This document shows positions 44,430 to 55,752 of a DNA stretch of 64,000 nucleotides, piece after piece. The translations under genes were made by a program, and so were the position numbers. Below the pieces are notes generated by a model. That model did not search any database. It was given only the letters and a program-made list of their open reading frames with translations, and had not been told where the DNA came from. The DNA is from Xanthoparmelia taractica (lineage: Eukaryota; Ascomycota; Lecanoromycetes; Lecanorales; Parmeliaceae). The stretch's first letter is position 1; the number at the start of each line of letters is the position of its first letter. The stretch lies in contig JANQBS010000054.1 of the NCBI GenBank assembly GCA_033085395.1, positions 62,001 through 126,000 of the forward strand, written 5' to 3'.

Positions 44430-46874
44430 ATGTCTCTCCGGGTTGATGATGGCCGCTCTAGAGGTCGTTCCAAGTCTCCAGGACGCAAGGATGAACGATC
44501 GAGATCGCGAAACGCATCACCAGCAGTAATCATTCAGACAAAAAAGTCCTCGAAAAAGTATTACAGCGATGAGAGTGATTCAGACACGCGGTTGAGGAAA
44601 AAGCGTCCCAAGAAACATTATGACGAGTCCTCGGAGAGCGATTCAGACCCAAGGTCGAAGAAGAAGTCCTCTAAAAAGCGCTATGATAGCGATGAGAATG
44701 ACTCGGATCCAAGACCCAAGAGAACGTCTTCAAAGAAACATTACGACGACAGTGACTCGGATCCAAGATCCAAGAGAAAGTCTTCGAGAAAACATGATGA
44801 GAGTGATTCGGATAATAAGGCCAAGAAAAAGTCGTCTAAGAAACGCTATAGTGACAGCGACTCCGACAGCAAATCTAAGAAGAAATTTGTAAAGCAACAT
44901 TACGATAAGAGTGACTCTAGCTCAAGCTCGAGCGAAGATGACAGAAGGAGCAAACACAAGAGTTCCAAACAGACTCGCAAAGACGAGCACATTGAGACCT
45001 CGACATCAAAGTACGTGCGAGAGCGACATGGCAGCTACGCATCGGCGGAACATCATGAAAGACCTGCAGAACCTAAACGCCATACGAGCACCAGCAGCAT
45101 TGAGAGTGGAGAGAAGTATCGTCAGCTGTCGATGCCGGGAGGGTTCAATGGGGGTCATTCCCCTCACCCGCAGTACGCACCCTCGAGTACTTTAGCCAAC
45201 AGTGTATCTCGTGGCTGATGACACTATAGGTATGCCCAGCCTCAAGTTATATCTCGACCTGGAGGTCAAAGAACACATTCTGGGTCGATCAGCTCGCGTG
45301 GACCAGAGTATGCCCAGTACCAATACGCAGATCTAAGTGCGTACGCAGCCAAAGGTAGAAAGCCCTCCTACACAATGAGCGCTCAGCCTCAATTTGTCGA
45401 CTTCAAACCCCCACGTGCTTCGCATGCTCCGCCGTCCCCGCCGAAGCTGCACCGTCTATCGATCTCGGGAGGAGGAGGGCTGTCTCTGCCTTCCGGTCAT
45501 ACGCAAGGGGGCTTGCCACCTGGCAGCCCGCTCCTCGAATCCTATCGTGGAACTTGGCAGTCAATCTCGCCAATGCCTTCTCCATTGATGCTGCCATCAA
45601 CTATGAACGAAGGTCTCTCAGACTTGGAACAGCTTTCATCTGGAGACTCTGACGACTTGGGAGGCCTTCTTTCCAAGAAGTCGACACTTCGGATAAAGAC
45701 GGTCTCTTTCTACGACCCTGAACCTGATGCTCTTGCGCTTGCGGCAGCTTTGAAGCACTCGACGCCCGAGACCAAACCTATCATCAAGATCCTCCCTCAC
45801 CTCTCAGACGACCATATTCTGATGTTAAGGACTGAGTACAAAAAGCACATGAAAGCACAAGGCAAGGGCGTTAACATTGCCAAGCACATCAAGATGAAAA
45901 TTACAGGTAATCTTGGAAAAGTTGCTTACGCAACAGCTCTCGGAAGATGGGAGAGTGAGGCGCACTGGGCGAATTTTTGGTATCAATCCAACACCTCACG
46001 GCGAGAACTCCTGATTGAGAGTCTTATGGGCCGCACGAACAGCGAGATTGTGAAAATCAAAGATGTACGTGCATTTCGGAGTTCTTATGTAAATGCGCAC
46101 CAGATTCTGAGTCGCTAGACACTATGGTGGACATAGACCCCTTTCTGCTCCCGAGAACGATTACATGCTTCAAGCTCCTCGCCTCTAGTTTCTTGCCTCA
46201 GATGAGCACTGCTGACTACGAAAAGGCGTTCAGTGACCAGCGGTACAACAACAGCCTGGAAAAATGCATGCAGACCGAGCTCAAGAAGGACAAATTTCGG
46301 AATGCTGTTTTGCTTGCTTTAGAAGAAAAGCGCATGTCGGAGAGCGAGAAGCTTTCCATCGAACTCGTGCGGAGAGATGCGCAGGACCTCTACCGCGCCT
46401 TGACCGCTAAGGAGGGTGGAGAAACAGCGATGATTAACATTATCGTCGTCAGAAGCGACAAGCACCTTGCCGAGGTCTTGCGTGTCTTTGAGAGCCAGTA
46501 CCGTAAGAACTTTGCGAGAGAAATGATCCAGAAATCTCGCAACCTGGTCGTACGTTCGGCCCTACCGCATTTCCTGATACCCATAGACTGATTCTTACTA
46601 GGGCGAAACTCTCGCCCATATCCTCAACGGCGTTCTGAATAAACCGGTTCGTGACGCCCTTCTCTTGCACCAAGCATTGGCGGAAACGTCCAAAGACCGC
46701 ATTGAGCTACTGATCAGCCGACTGGTGCGATTTCACTGGGAGCCTCAGCATTTGGAGAGAATCAAACTCTCATATAAACAGAGATACGGCAGACGGCTGG
46801 AGTCTGCTATCGAAGAAGGAACCAAGGGAGACTTCGGGGACTTTTGTGTTGCGCTTTGCAAGGTCGAGTCTTAG
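44430..46874 (+). CDS. Annexin with long RS/acidic N-terminal repeat region (AnxC4-like)
   Basis: Exons 44430-45172, 45230-46064, 46226-46549, 46602-46874 (724 aa); introns 57, 161 and 52 nt. The first 180 residues are imperfect repeats of S-D-S-D-x-x-(K/R) followed by KKSSKKxYD, then a Ser/Pro/Gly-rich linker. The C-terminal annexin core starts near residue 375: ALALAAALKHSTPETKPIIK, LMLRTEYKKHMKAQGKGVNI, MGRTNSEIVKIKD/AFSDQRYNNSLEKCMQ, and GETLAHILNGVLNKPVRD. Annexins are Ca2+-dependent phospholipid binders; this filamentous-fungal group has degenerate type II Ca2+ sites. I do not see a clear GxGT...D/E site, so Ca2+ binding is doubtful. The 161-nt intron is supported by a perfect TGCTGAC branch and by restored domain sequence. 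Confidence 0.9.
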
Positions 46875-47406
46875 GTTGGGGAGGAGTCCAGATAGTGGGT
46901 CTCATGAGTGGAAAGACGCCAGAATCTACGTGTAGGGTGTGAAGCCACATGGGTGCGTACACGAAGGATAGGAGAATTTTTGGAAAAGCTGAAGATCAGG
47001 CAATTTGTATAGGAGTACGTAGCTGGCAGCATCAGTATCTAAATGTCCTTCTCTCTCAAGTTACTCCTTTGGTATTGGATATGAAATGTACGAAGTACTG
47101 TACGCCGGTACCATGGCGGCGGAATGAGCTAAAGTAGCGTGTCACGTGGGACGCGTTTTTCCATATAAAGTAAAACACATGGCGGGGAAATTCTAATTGG
47201 AACTAGTAATGTAGTCAAACAGGTCACGGACACTTTTTACTTTACCGTATTCTTCTGCATTTCCCTTTAAGCATGTATATGCTTCTCTCTTGTCCTGTGC
47301 TTCTATCATGTGGACCTCCCTATAGACTAAACCTATGTTTACCGTAAAAGGACACTTTCTGAGTCTCTAGAAACCCGTCCTTCACCCAACGACATATCAG
47401 GACACG
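46875..47406. other. Intergenic, promoter region of the potassium channel
   Basis: 532 bp, no gene. AT-rich upstream sequence. Confidence 0.4.
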
Positions 47407-49743
47407 ATGAATGACGCGGGCCTCGACGAACCTCTCAATGAGACGCAGAAAAGGATCGAGGGGGAGAGGAAAGAGGAGGAGGATTTTGAGCAAGAAGAAG
47501 AGCAGACATTCCTGAACCCAAGGTCAAATCCACAATTCCATCTATCTTGAATTTCTTGCTGACTTCCCGGTCGCAGTCGTTGGTGGTTTGCTTCGACAGC
47601 ATTCCCCTTGCTTGCTGTATGTATTGGATGATAGATGTTGCTGTCTTTATGGCTAAGGAGTAGCTCTAGGGCACGTTTGGCCCCATGGCCACAGCCTTCA
47701 ACATCTGCGCCCTCATTGAGCATTGGAGAGTCGAGATCCCCCCGGGGTTTGGAGCCAACGAATCCCATGGTCTCGACGTCAGGGATCCCAAATGGTATCC
47801 TCCCTAGAGACTCTCCTCCCTCAACGAACCGGAGAGAAGCGGGCCTTGCGACGCAGGAACTGTTACTTGCTAACACGGCGTTCAGGCTTTTAGCGGTCAA
47901 TGGCGTCTCGCTTGGTCTTGCAATCATTGCCAACTTCTCCTTGCTGTTAAACATGGCTCGGCGCTTGTCATTCTCCGTCGCTCAACCTATCACAATCCTC
48001 GGTTGGTACCTCTCATCAATCTTGCTCATCGCCGATCTTGCAAGTATCGTCCATATCGTCAAGGTCCCCGGCCAGAGACGAGCCCTGACGCAGGCTTTCT
48101 ACTATGCTATATTCGCGGCGGCACTCTACTTCATCATTGCTTCCTTGATGGTCTTCACTGTGGTCGGAGCTTGGAGGGGCCATTATTCGAAGGAATTCAA
48201 GCTCAACACGAGCCAGCGGACACTCATGTTGCAGACGATAAGTTTCATGATATACATGGTCGGAGGCGCCGGTGTTTATGCGAAGATCGAGGGTTGGTTG
48301 TTTCTTGATGCATTGTACTTCACCAATTATACCTTGCTCACAGTGGGTATTGGAGACTATGCTCCTTCAACACATCTTGGCCGAGGATTATTATTTCCCT
48401 ATGCCATTGGCGGTATCGTCATTCTGGGTCTTGTCATTGGCTCTATTCGCTCGCTTGTGTTAGAACGGGGAAAGAAGAAGCTTGCAAGTCGGCTGGTGGA
48501 AAAGAAGCGAGAACTACTATTAAAAACACTGATCGAAAAGGGCGAGACGGACAAACTCAACCCAATACAGAGCAAGCAACATGCTGAGGAAGTAGGCATG
48601 TCTGAGCGAGAGAGACGAAAAGCAGAGTTCGAACTCATGCGCAAGATACAGCAACAAGCCTCGACCAGGCAAAAGTGGCAAGCCCTGTTAGTTTCAGGAA
48701 GTGCATGGCTTTTCCTGTGGCTGATCGGAGCGGTGGTGTTCTATAAGGCAGAACATGAGCAGCAATGGAGTTACTTTCAGTCTGTTTATTTTTCATATAC
48801 GACTCTTTTGACCATCGGGTTTGGCGACTACAAGCCATTCAGTAACTCGGGCAAGGCATTCTTTGTATTTTGGTCGCTGCTTGCAGTTCCAACCCTTACA
48901 ATTGTCATCAGCAACATGGGTGATACGGTTGTAAAGGTGATTAGCGATCTCACACTATACCTGGGTGAGTTCACGGTCCTACCCGGAGACGCCCCAGTAA
49001 GAGACCGAATGAAGCGGCTTGCAAACAAAAGCACAAACCACAGATTGTTCGAAGATGCCCCAGATTTCAAAGAGCCACCAGGTATGCTTCCCCAAAAACC
49101 CGACACTGAAAAAGGAGCCGCGGGTGGTCCAGGGGCTGCTGCCACGGATTTTCTTGCTGCCCAGGTCGAAGACGAGGAACTCAAAGAAGCCCAGGAAGCT
49201 GAGGCCAGAGGTGACACGCTTCGTGAGGACTTGCATAAATATCACTATCTTCTTGTCAAAGAATTCCGCAACGTAATGAAGCATCTGAATGAGTCTCCGC
49301 CGCGGAAGTACAGCTACGAGGAGTGGGCATGGTTCCTGAAGCTCATGGGCGAGGATGAATCTCACAGTGCCTCCCACCGCACCGCACCTCTCAAGGTGGA
49401 CAACGACACCGACGCAAAGCCGGATATGCAGCAGGCCCAGACAGATGATGAGCAAGGCAGGACGCGCCAATGGAGTTGGTTGGGTAATCGGAGCCCGTTG
49501 ATGGGTGACACCGAGGAGGCGGAGTGGGTGCTTGAGAAATTATCGATGACCCTGGAGAAGGAGATGAAGGAGCTTTCAGAGGCGAAGACCAAGAAAGATT
49601 ATCAAGGTCGAGGGGAGAATGCGGGGAGGAAGATTCATTCAACCGGCGACAGTGACACCAGTAGGAGTGACAAGACCTTGCAAGACAGGAAGGGTAGTGC
49701 TAACGTTAAGCAAGAAGCGCGAAATGAAAGCTCGAGCTCTTAA
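47407..49743 (+). CDS. TOK-type outward-rectifying two-pore potassium channel
   Basis: Exons 47407-47522, 47577-47616, 47670-47794, 47886-49743 (712 aa). The second exon is only 40 nt; it and the next exon restore SRWWFASTAFPLLA/GTFGPMATAFNICALIEHWR and DPKW/LLAVNGVSLGLAIIANFS, the conserved TOK N-terminal TM region. Two pore loops are clear: TLLTVGIGDYAP and TLLTIGFGDYKP. Eight TM segments fit the sequence, with LALFARLV-like and VVFYKAEHEQQWSYFQSVYF surroundings. The C-terminal cytosolic tail (about 270 residues) is acidic and charged (KYHYLLVKEFRNVMKHL). TOK channels in the fungal plasma membrane pass outward K+ current. An ORF start at 47635 in another frame overlaps exon 3 and is not used. 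Confidence 0.94.
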
Positions 49744-50104
49744 TCTCTTGATTGGCCTCTGTGCGCATGTTTGATCTGGTCATATTGAGCGCTTCTGTTG
49801 CGATCTATAATTTTTTATCAGTCACATTGTGACAGTGACAACCCCAAGGCAGATATATAAGCAAGAGGCATTGTCCCTCAACAATTTCCGCTTCAATCGT
49901 TCCCTATCAAGCCGATTGACCAGTTTCAGGCTTCTCGGCCGACGGACTTCACCAAGGTTCACCACCTGACCTCGGCGTCTTTCCTCATGTCGTACAAGAT
50001 GTTAGTATTCTCAGCCATTGACTCCACCCATCATACATTATGCAGCAGGAAGCCGTCTCTCGACAGGCCTCTTTCCTGTCTTCACCCCCGACAACAGGCT
50101 AATA
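49744..50104. other. Intergenic, 5' region of the single-TM protein gene
   Basis: About 360 bp. The downstream reading frame remains open upstream to about 50018 but no ATG occurs there in frame. Confidence 0.4.
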
Positions 50105-50965
50105 ATGGGCCCTCTCCAGCCACGTACCGTCTCCGTCTCCATCACAACCTACATCGCCACAACGGTCGTCCTGGTGCTGTGGCTTCTCGCCGCAGTAGCA
50201 GTCGCAATCTACTTATTCCTCTATCAACGCAAGCGCGCTCAAAAAGCTCAAAGAACTCAAAGAACAAGCTCACTTGGCAATGCGACGCTTCGTTGTCCTC
50301 CCAGTGATCTGACCGCCCTACCATCATATCCGCAGCGGGTACAGACATCACCATACCCATCAATTGATTCCTCATCGTTTCCAGCGACGACGAGGCCGAT
50401 AGACGTCTCCCCCGTCCTTACGCCACCTAACGCCGACCCTATCCAACCAAATGTTCCCACGAAGATCAATGAACCTGGTCGTACTACCACGGTATCACCA
50501 ACCAGGAACCCTGTTCCTGCTCCTCCTTTGAGCAACGAAGCAACTCAACGAGCTCTACTTGCGATCAATCCAACACAGGCAGCCAATCTAGCGCGGCTGC
50601 AAGCCATGACGCTCGCGAGCGATACCACCGACATGACCACCGAGACAGTTGAGCCGGGGAAGGAAGTAGTCAACGCGGGCTACATGACCATGCTGGCGCA
50701 GAGGGGCGTCCCGCTGAGAGACCATGCGCTGTTGGGAAGCGACGATAGCACCGATGCTGAGGGTAGGACCGCAGCCGCACTCGGGTACGCTATGCATGCT
50801 AGAGGCAGAGGTTCCAGTGCATGGGGCGTGGACCCTGCGAGATATGGGGGCCGCTTTGTGGGCCAAGGTGGAAGAGGGCGCGCGATGACCTTTGGGCAGG
50901 GGAGAGGGGACGAAGAGCTGGAGAGGATGCGGCCTTTGCAGGTGAGGAAGATGTCTTCCATGTGA
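50105..50965 (+). CDS. Single-TM membrane protein of unknown function
   Basis: 286 aa from the first in-frame ATG (MGPLQPRTVSVSITTYIA). The frame is open further upstream to about 50018 without an ATG, so an upstream spliced exon is possible. One hydrophobic helix (TTVVLVLWLLAAVAVAIYLFLY) is followed at once by a basic stop-transfer stretch (QRKRAQKAQRTQR), predicting an N-out or signal-anchor topology with a long cytosolic tail. The tail is Pro/Thr/Ser-rich in its first half and Gly/Arg-rich near the end (ARGRGSSAWG, GQGGRGRAM). I do not recognise a family. Confidence 0.65.
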   Translation: MGPLQPRTVSVSITTYIATTVVLVLWLLAAVAVAIYLFLYQRKRAQKAQRTQRTSSLGNATLRCPPSDLTALPSYPQRVQTSPYPSIDSSSFPATTRPIDVSPVLTPPNADPIQPNVPTKINEPGRTTTVSPTRNPVPAPPLSNEATQRALLAINPTQAANLARLQAMTLASDTTDMTTETVEPGKEVVNAGYMTMLAQRGVPLRDHALLGSDDSTDAEGRTAAALGYAMHARGRGSSAWGVDPARYGGRFVGQGGRGRAMTFGQGRGDEELERMRPLQVRKMSSM

Positions 50966-51586
50966 GAGGGTGAAGGAGGACTGGGATGAATTGTGTGGGA
51001 AGGCATTTTTGCGTGCAGGACGAGCTCATTGGCCGTTTTTAGTTTGTTCGTCTCGGTAGTAATACTTTGGGCTTGATGGGTACGGCGGATGTGTACTTGG
51101 TCATTGGATAATAGCGCTGGTCAATAGAATCCTTTTGCCTTTGTGCCACTTCTAGCACACCCTTGGGCTCTGCACCTTGGCCTCTTTCCCACACAGTCTC
51201 TTCCAAATCGTTAATTTTCCAAAGGCTCACCATCAACCTTCAACACCGTCGTCCTGCTCGCGGCACTACTCTTCAAAGCCATTCTCCCTCGGTTGGTATC
51301 AACAGAAATGAACAAAAAGATTGGATTGACGAGAATATCTTCGGCTTTCGTCGACAATCTCCAGTAATGGATTCAACACGGAAAATTCCATCATCAAGCT
51401 TCTTCTATTCGAAGTTCTGCTGCGTCATCACCTCGTGAGCTCGAGCTTCCTGCCGGCCCACAGAGCCCGAAGAAGGAGAATTAATCGGTCAGACAGGTCC
51501 TTGTAGGCAATATAGACTTGCACAGGTGTTCACCGTACTGTAGGCCCTGTTAAATGCCAGGGAATACGTAAACATTACATGGCTAT
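50966..51586. other. Intergenic between convergent genes
   Basis: 3' flanks of the single-TM gene and the aldo/keto reductase gene. Nothing recognised. Confidence 0.4.
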
Positions 51587-52618
51587 CTAGCCATGCCCAA
51601 AAACGTTTTTTGGTACATATGGTTCTTCTAGATACTTCACTTCTTCGGCGGTCAACACCTTTCCCCTAGCCTCCAACGCTTCATTCAGCCTCTCGACGCT
51701 GCTGAATCCGCAGATAGGACTGCTGATGCCTTTGTAGTTGAGCCACGCCAACGCTACAGAGCCCATGTTCCAGCCATTCTTCTTGGCAAGCTCCTCCACC
51801 CGGGAGATAATTGAGATGTCAGCTTCTGGCAAAGCTGGCTTGCCAGCGGAGCGAAGGGTGCTGCCGTTCATATGATGTGGGCGAGCGAGCTGACCTTGGG
51901 ACAGCGGTCCCCACGGTATCAAGCCCACGCCCGTTTCTAAGCAGAATTTGTTCATCTCCCTCTCTTCCTCCCGGTACAGCAAGTTGTAGTAGTTCTGCAT
52001 CGACACGAACTTCGTCCATCCGTTCTTCTCGGCCACGAACTGCATCATTGCGAATTGATACGTCCACATGGAGCTTGCACCTATGTAACGGACTTTCGCG
52101 CTCTCGACAAGGTCGTGAAGTGCTTTCATAGTTTCTTCGATAGGAACGGTCTTATCGAAGCGGTGTATTTGTAGGAGATCGATGTAGGTTGTGTCTAAGC
52201 GGGCAAGAGACGCATCAACTGCAGCGAGGATCCCCTGTCGTGACAGTCCTCGTTGGTTGACATAATCCACCGTATTGTCAATGTCCTCAAGAGCCATCAC
52301 CTCTGGGCTATTTCCTTCACGAACAGTTCCGCACAATTTCGTGCAAATGACCAATTTACGGCGAGGGATGTTGTATGTCTTGATCGCCTTGCCAATGATT
52401 TCTTCGGACACTCCATTGCTGTATACATTCGCTGTATCCCACGTATTCAACCCTCGGTCATAAGCAGCCTTCAGTAGTGGTAGCGCTTCATCCTCTTCTG
52501 TGACCCATTGCTGCCATCTCTTATCTCCAATACTCATAGCACCAAGGATCGGCACAGACACTCTCAGACCACTCTTGCCAAGCTGCCTGTACCCCGCTTT
52601 TGGTATGTCGGCCGCCAT
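51587..52618 (-). CDS. Aldo/keto reductase
   Basis: Single exon, 343 aa from [23 protein letters not shown] landmarks: [33 protein letters not shown] (Asp and Tyr of the catalytic tetrad), [11 protein letters not shown] (Lys), [11 protein letters not shown] (His), [46 protein letters not shown], and a C-terminal cofactor-binding part with [14 protein letters not shown]. It resembles the YakC/versiconal-hemiacetal-acetate-reductase-like fungal AKRs that use NADPH; the substrate cannot be told. The frame stays open for 102 codons upstream (to 52924) with another ATG at 52801, giving a Ser/Arg-rich N-terminal extension that could be a mitochondrial presequence. Confidence 0.9.
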   Translation of the reverse strand: MAADIPKAGYRQLGKSGLRVSVPILGAMSIGDKRWQQWVTEEDEALPLLKAAYDRGLNTWDTANVYSNGVSEEIIGKAIKTYNIPRRKLVICTKLCGTVREGNSPEVMALEDIDNTVDYVNQRGLSRQGILAAVDASLARLDTTYIDLLQIHRFDKTVPIEETMKALHDLVESAKVRYIGASSMWTYQFAMMQFVAEKNGWTKFVSMQNYYNLLYREEEREMNKFCLETGVGLIPWGPLSQGQLARPHHMNGSTLRSAGKPALPEADISIISRVEELAKKNGWNMGSVALAWLNYKGISSPICGFSSVERLNEALEARGKVLTAEEVKYLEEPYVPKNVFGHG

Positions 52619-53134
52619 GGTGCTCAAGGTGCGTTTGACGAGGTATTGACACCGTGGGAGCTCACTGACGCGGCTTGAAAGCTTGAAAGCTTGAAGGCAA
52701 AGCGACTGACTATTGATTGGATTTTGATGTCGTGTGATGTAGGAAGATTGGTCGCCTCTAGCATAAGAGCGGATCAAGTGCGGAGACGAAAAGACGCTCA
52801 TGACACGAAGCCCGGAGGGGGCAACTGGCTCAAGCAAGCACGAGAAGGGCCAAGCCGAAGGATGGGGCCCTGGGCACGCGGCTGAAAGGTCCTCATTGTT
52901 TTCACAAGATGGGTAATTGTCCAATTTTCAGGCCGAAGTTACTCGTTACTCTAGAGTGGACAAGATCTGGAATCAATGAAGCGACACACCATATGGTAGG
53001 TATCTCGACGTCTAATCTATTCAGATGGATATTCCCCCATCGCTATGCCGCGGGACGTCTCGTCATAAAAGCCGTCTTTTTGCATCCCTTTCAACGCAAA
53101 CAAGTCCACCAGGGCCTTCTTGCCAGTAACACAT
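52619..53134. other. Upstream region of the aldo/keto reductase
   Basis: About 515 bp; the left 306 bp are an in-frame extension of the reductase reading frame. The rest holds nothing recognised except the MFS gene 3' flank. Confidence 0.4.
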
Positions 53135-55014
53135 TCAATCACCGCCAGCAGCAAAAGGACTCCTCTCCCTTAACTTACTTCCGAAAAACCAAAACAGAAA
53201 TGGTGCTGGTACGCCCAGTCCAAGAGCGATAAAACCTAAAAGACTGTTCCCCCAGCCATAATGTAAAGCATTGTACATGTATGGAGCAAACAACGGAAAA
53301 CCGAAACCTGCAAGACTTCTAAGCACCGTCGCCGCAGCAATAGCCGAAGCTGCAAAACGGGTATACGAGTCGACAAGATATGTCTGAATGCTTTGGAAGC
53401 CAATGATGACACCTGCCGAGAACAGGGCAGCGCCGATATTCGGTCCAATCCAATGTGTGTGGTACTGAGCGGTCCAGCCATAAATGAATAGGCCCACGGG
53501 GACCAGGAGGCTTCCAGGGATCATCAAGGGGATGCGAAACTCCGGACGGCCAACGTTGTCATTCTTTTTCTTCAGTCGACGGTAGATGCGATCATTTACT
53601 GGAGCGCAGATTTGTGTTCCGAGGAAGAAGCCAACGCCCAGAGAAATGTAGTTCAGACCACCAACACCTACAGACTCGTGGTACTGGTTCTCCCACAAAC
53701 CCGGAAACGTGGACAGAACGAGATACATGAGGCCGTAAAGAAATGCCATATAAACTGCTAGGACTTGGACTATCGGTTGTGTTCCCAAAAGCTTGAACGG
53801 CCGGATCAGGCTGCGCTTTATGGTACTGGCAATCGTCCGTTCCGGCTGCTCAAACTCCGTATGAAGGGCTTTGTTGCCAGTTTCTTTTCGAAGCCTGTTC
53901 GCTTTCGCGAGAAGTAGCTTGGGTGGATATGTCTCCTTGAGCAAGAAGAGCCCCATAACTTGGATGACCCCATCAGCAATCGACGTGGCCCAGAAAGTCC
54001 ATCTCCACGTTGTCTTCTGGGTAATAAAGCCACCTGCTATGGGACCAATGGCCGGCCCAAGCAGGGGAGCAAGACTGTAGATGCTGATCGCACGGCCTCT
54101 TTCATCGGCTCGCCAACAATCACTCAGGACGCCCCCGCCAAGCTGTAGACAGTCAGCGAGTCACCACGCTAGCCGTGTGTCTTAACCGGAATCAGACGTA
54201 CCGCCAATGGTGCAGAGCCTCCAAGACCCGACAGGAATCGAAACGCAACCATCTCCCCTTTGTTTCTGCTAGCGCCACATGCAATATTGAAGATCAAATA
54301 TACCAAGTTCGAAAGCTGAAGGACGGGTACCCGGCCATATATTTCGGAGAGCGGACCCAAAAACAGAGGCCCGATCGCATACGCTAGGACGAAAACAGAC
54401 AGGACAAGTTGGGACTCCACCTCGTTCGTTATGCCGAATTCTTTGGAAATAGATGTGAGAGCAGGTGCCACCATTGATGACGAGACAGGCGAGATGAATG
54501 TGAAAGAGGATACGACGATTGTCGCAGCCCACTTTTTTCGAAAAGTCCAATTCTTCGGATTCTCGGGATCTTCGGGCCCATCCCATAATATCTAGAGACC
54601 CAGTCAACCCTACTGCCATATCTGGAAGAATTTGTAGTCCATCACTCATACGAGGTTGGGGTCTTTGATCGATCTCGAAGTCGGTTTCTTCTCCAGGTTT
54701 GCCTCAAGGTCCCGCGTATCGAGAACGCCCATGTGAAGCCCAGGGACCTCATCTTGCCCTTTTCTAGCCGCTTCGTCATAGTCTTCGTTCCTCGCCTGCT
54801 CCAGCTCGTCGGAATATTCAGTCTCGTTATCATGGTCCTGATATATTGAGTCGTGGTCGCCACCATGATAATGTGAGACATCATCGAGGTGCTGCGCAGA
54901 AAAGACATGACTTAGGTGGGGACGACTGGCTGTGTCAGACGTGCCAGGTTGAAGTCGAGCTCCAGGCCTTGAATTAGGCGTTGATGCAGAAGGGCTAGGA
55001 TGTAAGTCTGGCAT
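53135..55014 (-). CDS. MFS transporter, DHA1 (TPO1-like) drug/polyamine proton antiporter type
   Basis: Exons 55014-54652, 54591-54202, 54142-53135 (586 aa); introns 60 and 59 nt. The cytosolic N-terminus (about 120 residues) is acidic and His/Asp-rich. It joins to ILWDGPEDPENPKNWTFRKK, the DHA1 signature before TM1. TM and loop motifs follow: PVSSSMVAPALTSISKEFGI, AYAIGPLFLGPLSEIYGRVP (motif A), CGASRNKGEMVAFRFLSGLG (motif B area), LLGPAIGPIAGGFITQKTTW (motif C, antiporter), and a cytosolic middle loop rich in Lys/Arg. Twelve TM helices fit. Members export drugs, polyamines or secondary metabolites; no metabolite cluster is nearby to suggest a substrate. Divergent from pantothenate kinase. 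Confidence 0.93.
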
Positions 55015-55752
55015 ATCTTTCGATCAAGCTGACCCTGATCGCTTGTTAGGCTGACTAACCAAGCAAGGGGAAAGGTGGATATAAGAGAAGAGGTTTTTTC
55101 GTAGGTAAAAATGTGTGCGCGGGGCGAGGGGAGTAGTTATAAGGGAAAGGGCATGTTGAAGGAGATGGATGAATTTGAAGTATATGATATGCACACCGGC
55201 TTTTTTCGGGAGTCGTCATGGGGAAGTGGGAATGCTGCCGGACATAAGGACAGATAGGATAAAGTAGGATTCTTGACTTGGTATATCGTATTTACTCAAG
55301 AAGCTTACTACTTACCTGGTGAATCATCGTTGCTTTTTTTTTCTTACCGCATCATGTATCTGGATTACGTCATGAATATAATTCGGTTACCTCCGCTGCA
55401 ACGTACTCGTAGTTTAGGCGTTAAGGAGCGGATTTGGAGATTAAATACGCCGAAAAGTCCGTCAGAAAACTCAAAAAGGAACATTTCACGTGATAACGCT
55501 TAATACAAATTGCGCGAGTTATGTATGTATCGATGTTTCATTGATTATGACCTTGGGTATATTTCAAACATGCATCTCACCGCATAACTTCCTCATATCG
55601 TATGACCGGCATCAATTGCTGACTTCCCAAAAAGATATCCGTCGGCTAGGGGAATAAGCAGAGCCGGGATAGATCGTCTTCACTTGGATTGAAGAGTCGA
55701 TGATCAATCATCATCCTACAGATGTTGAATACCTTGCTTCTTGACCCTCAGC
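55015..55752. promoter_or_regulatory. Divergent promoter region, MFS (-) / pantothenate kinase (+)
   Basis: 738 bp between the two start codons. No specific motif claimed. Confidence 0.45.

Noticed and set aside
51587..52924. Aldo/keto reductase annotated from the most upstream ATG (445 codons)
   Set aside because: The conserved family start is at 52618; the extra 102 codons are kept only as a possible targeting extension.
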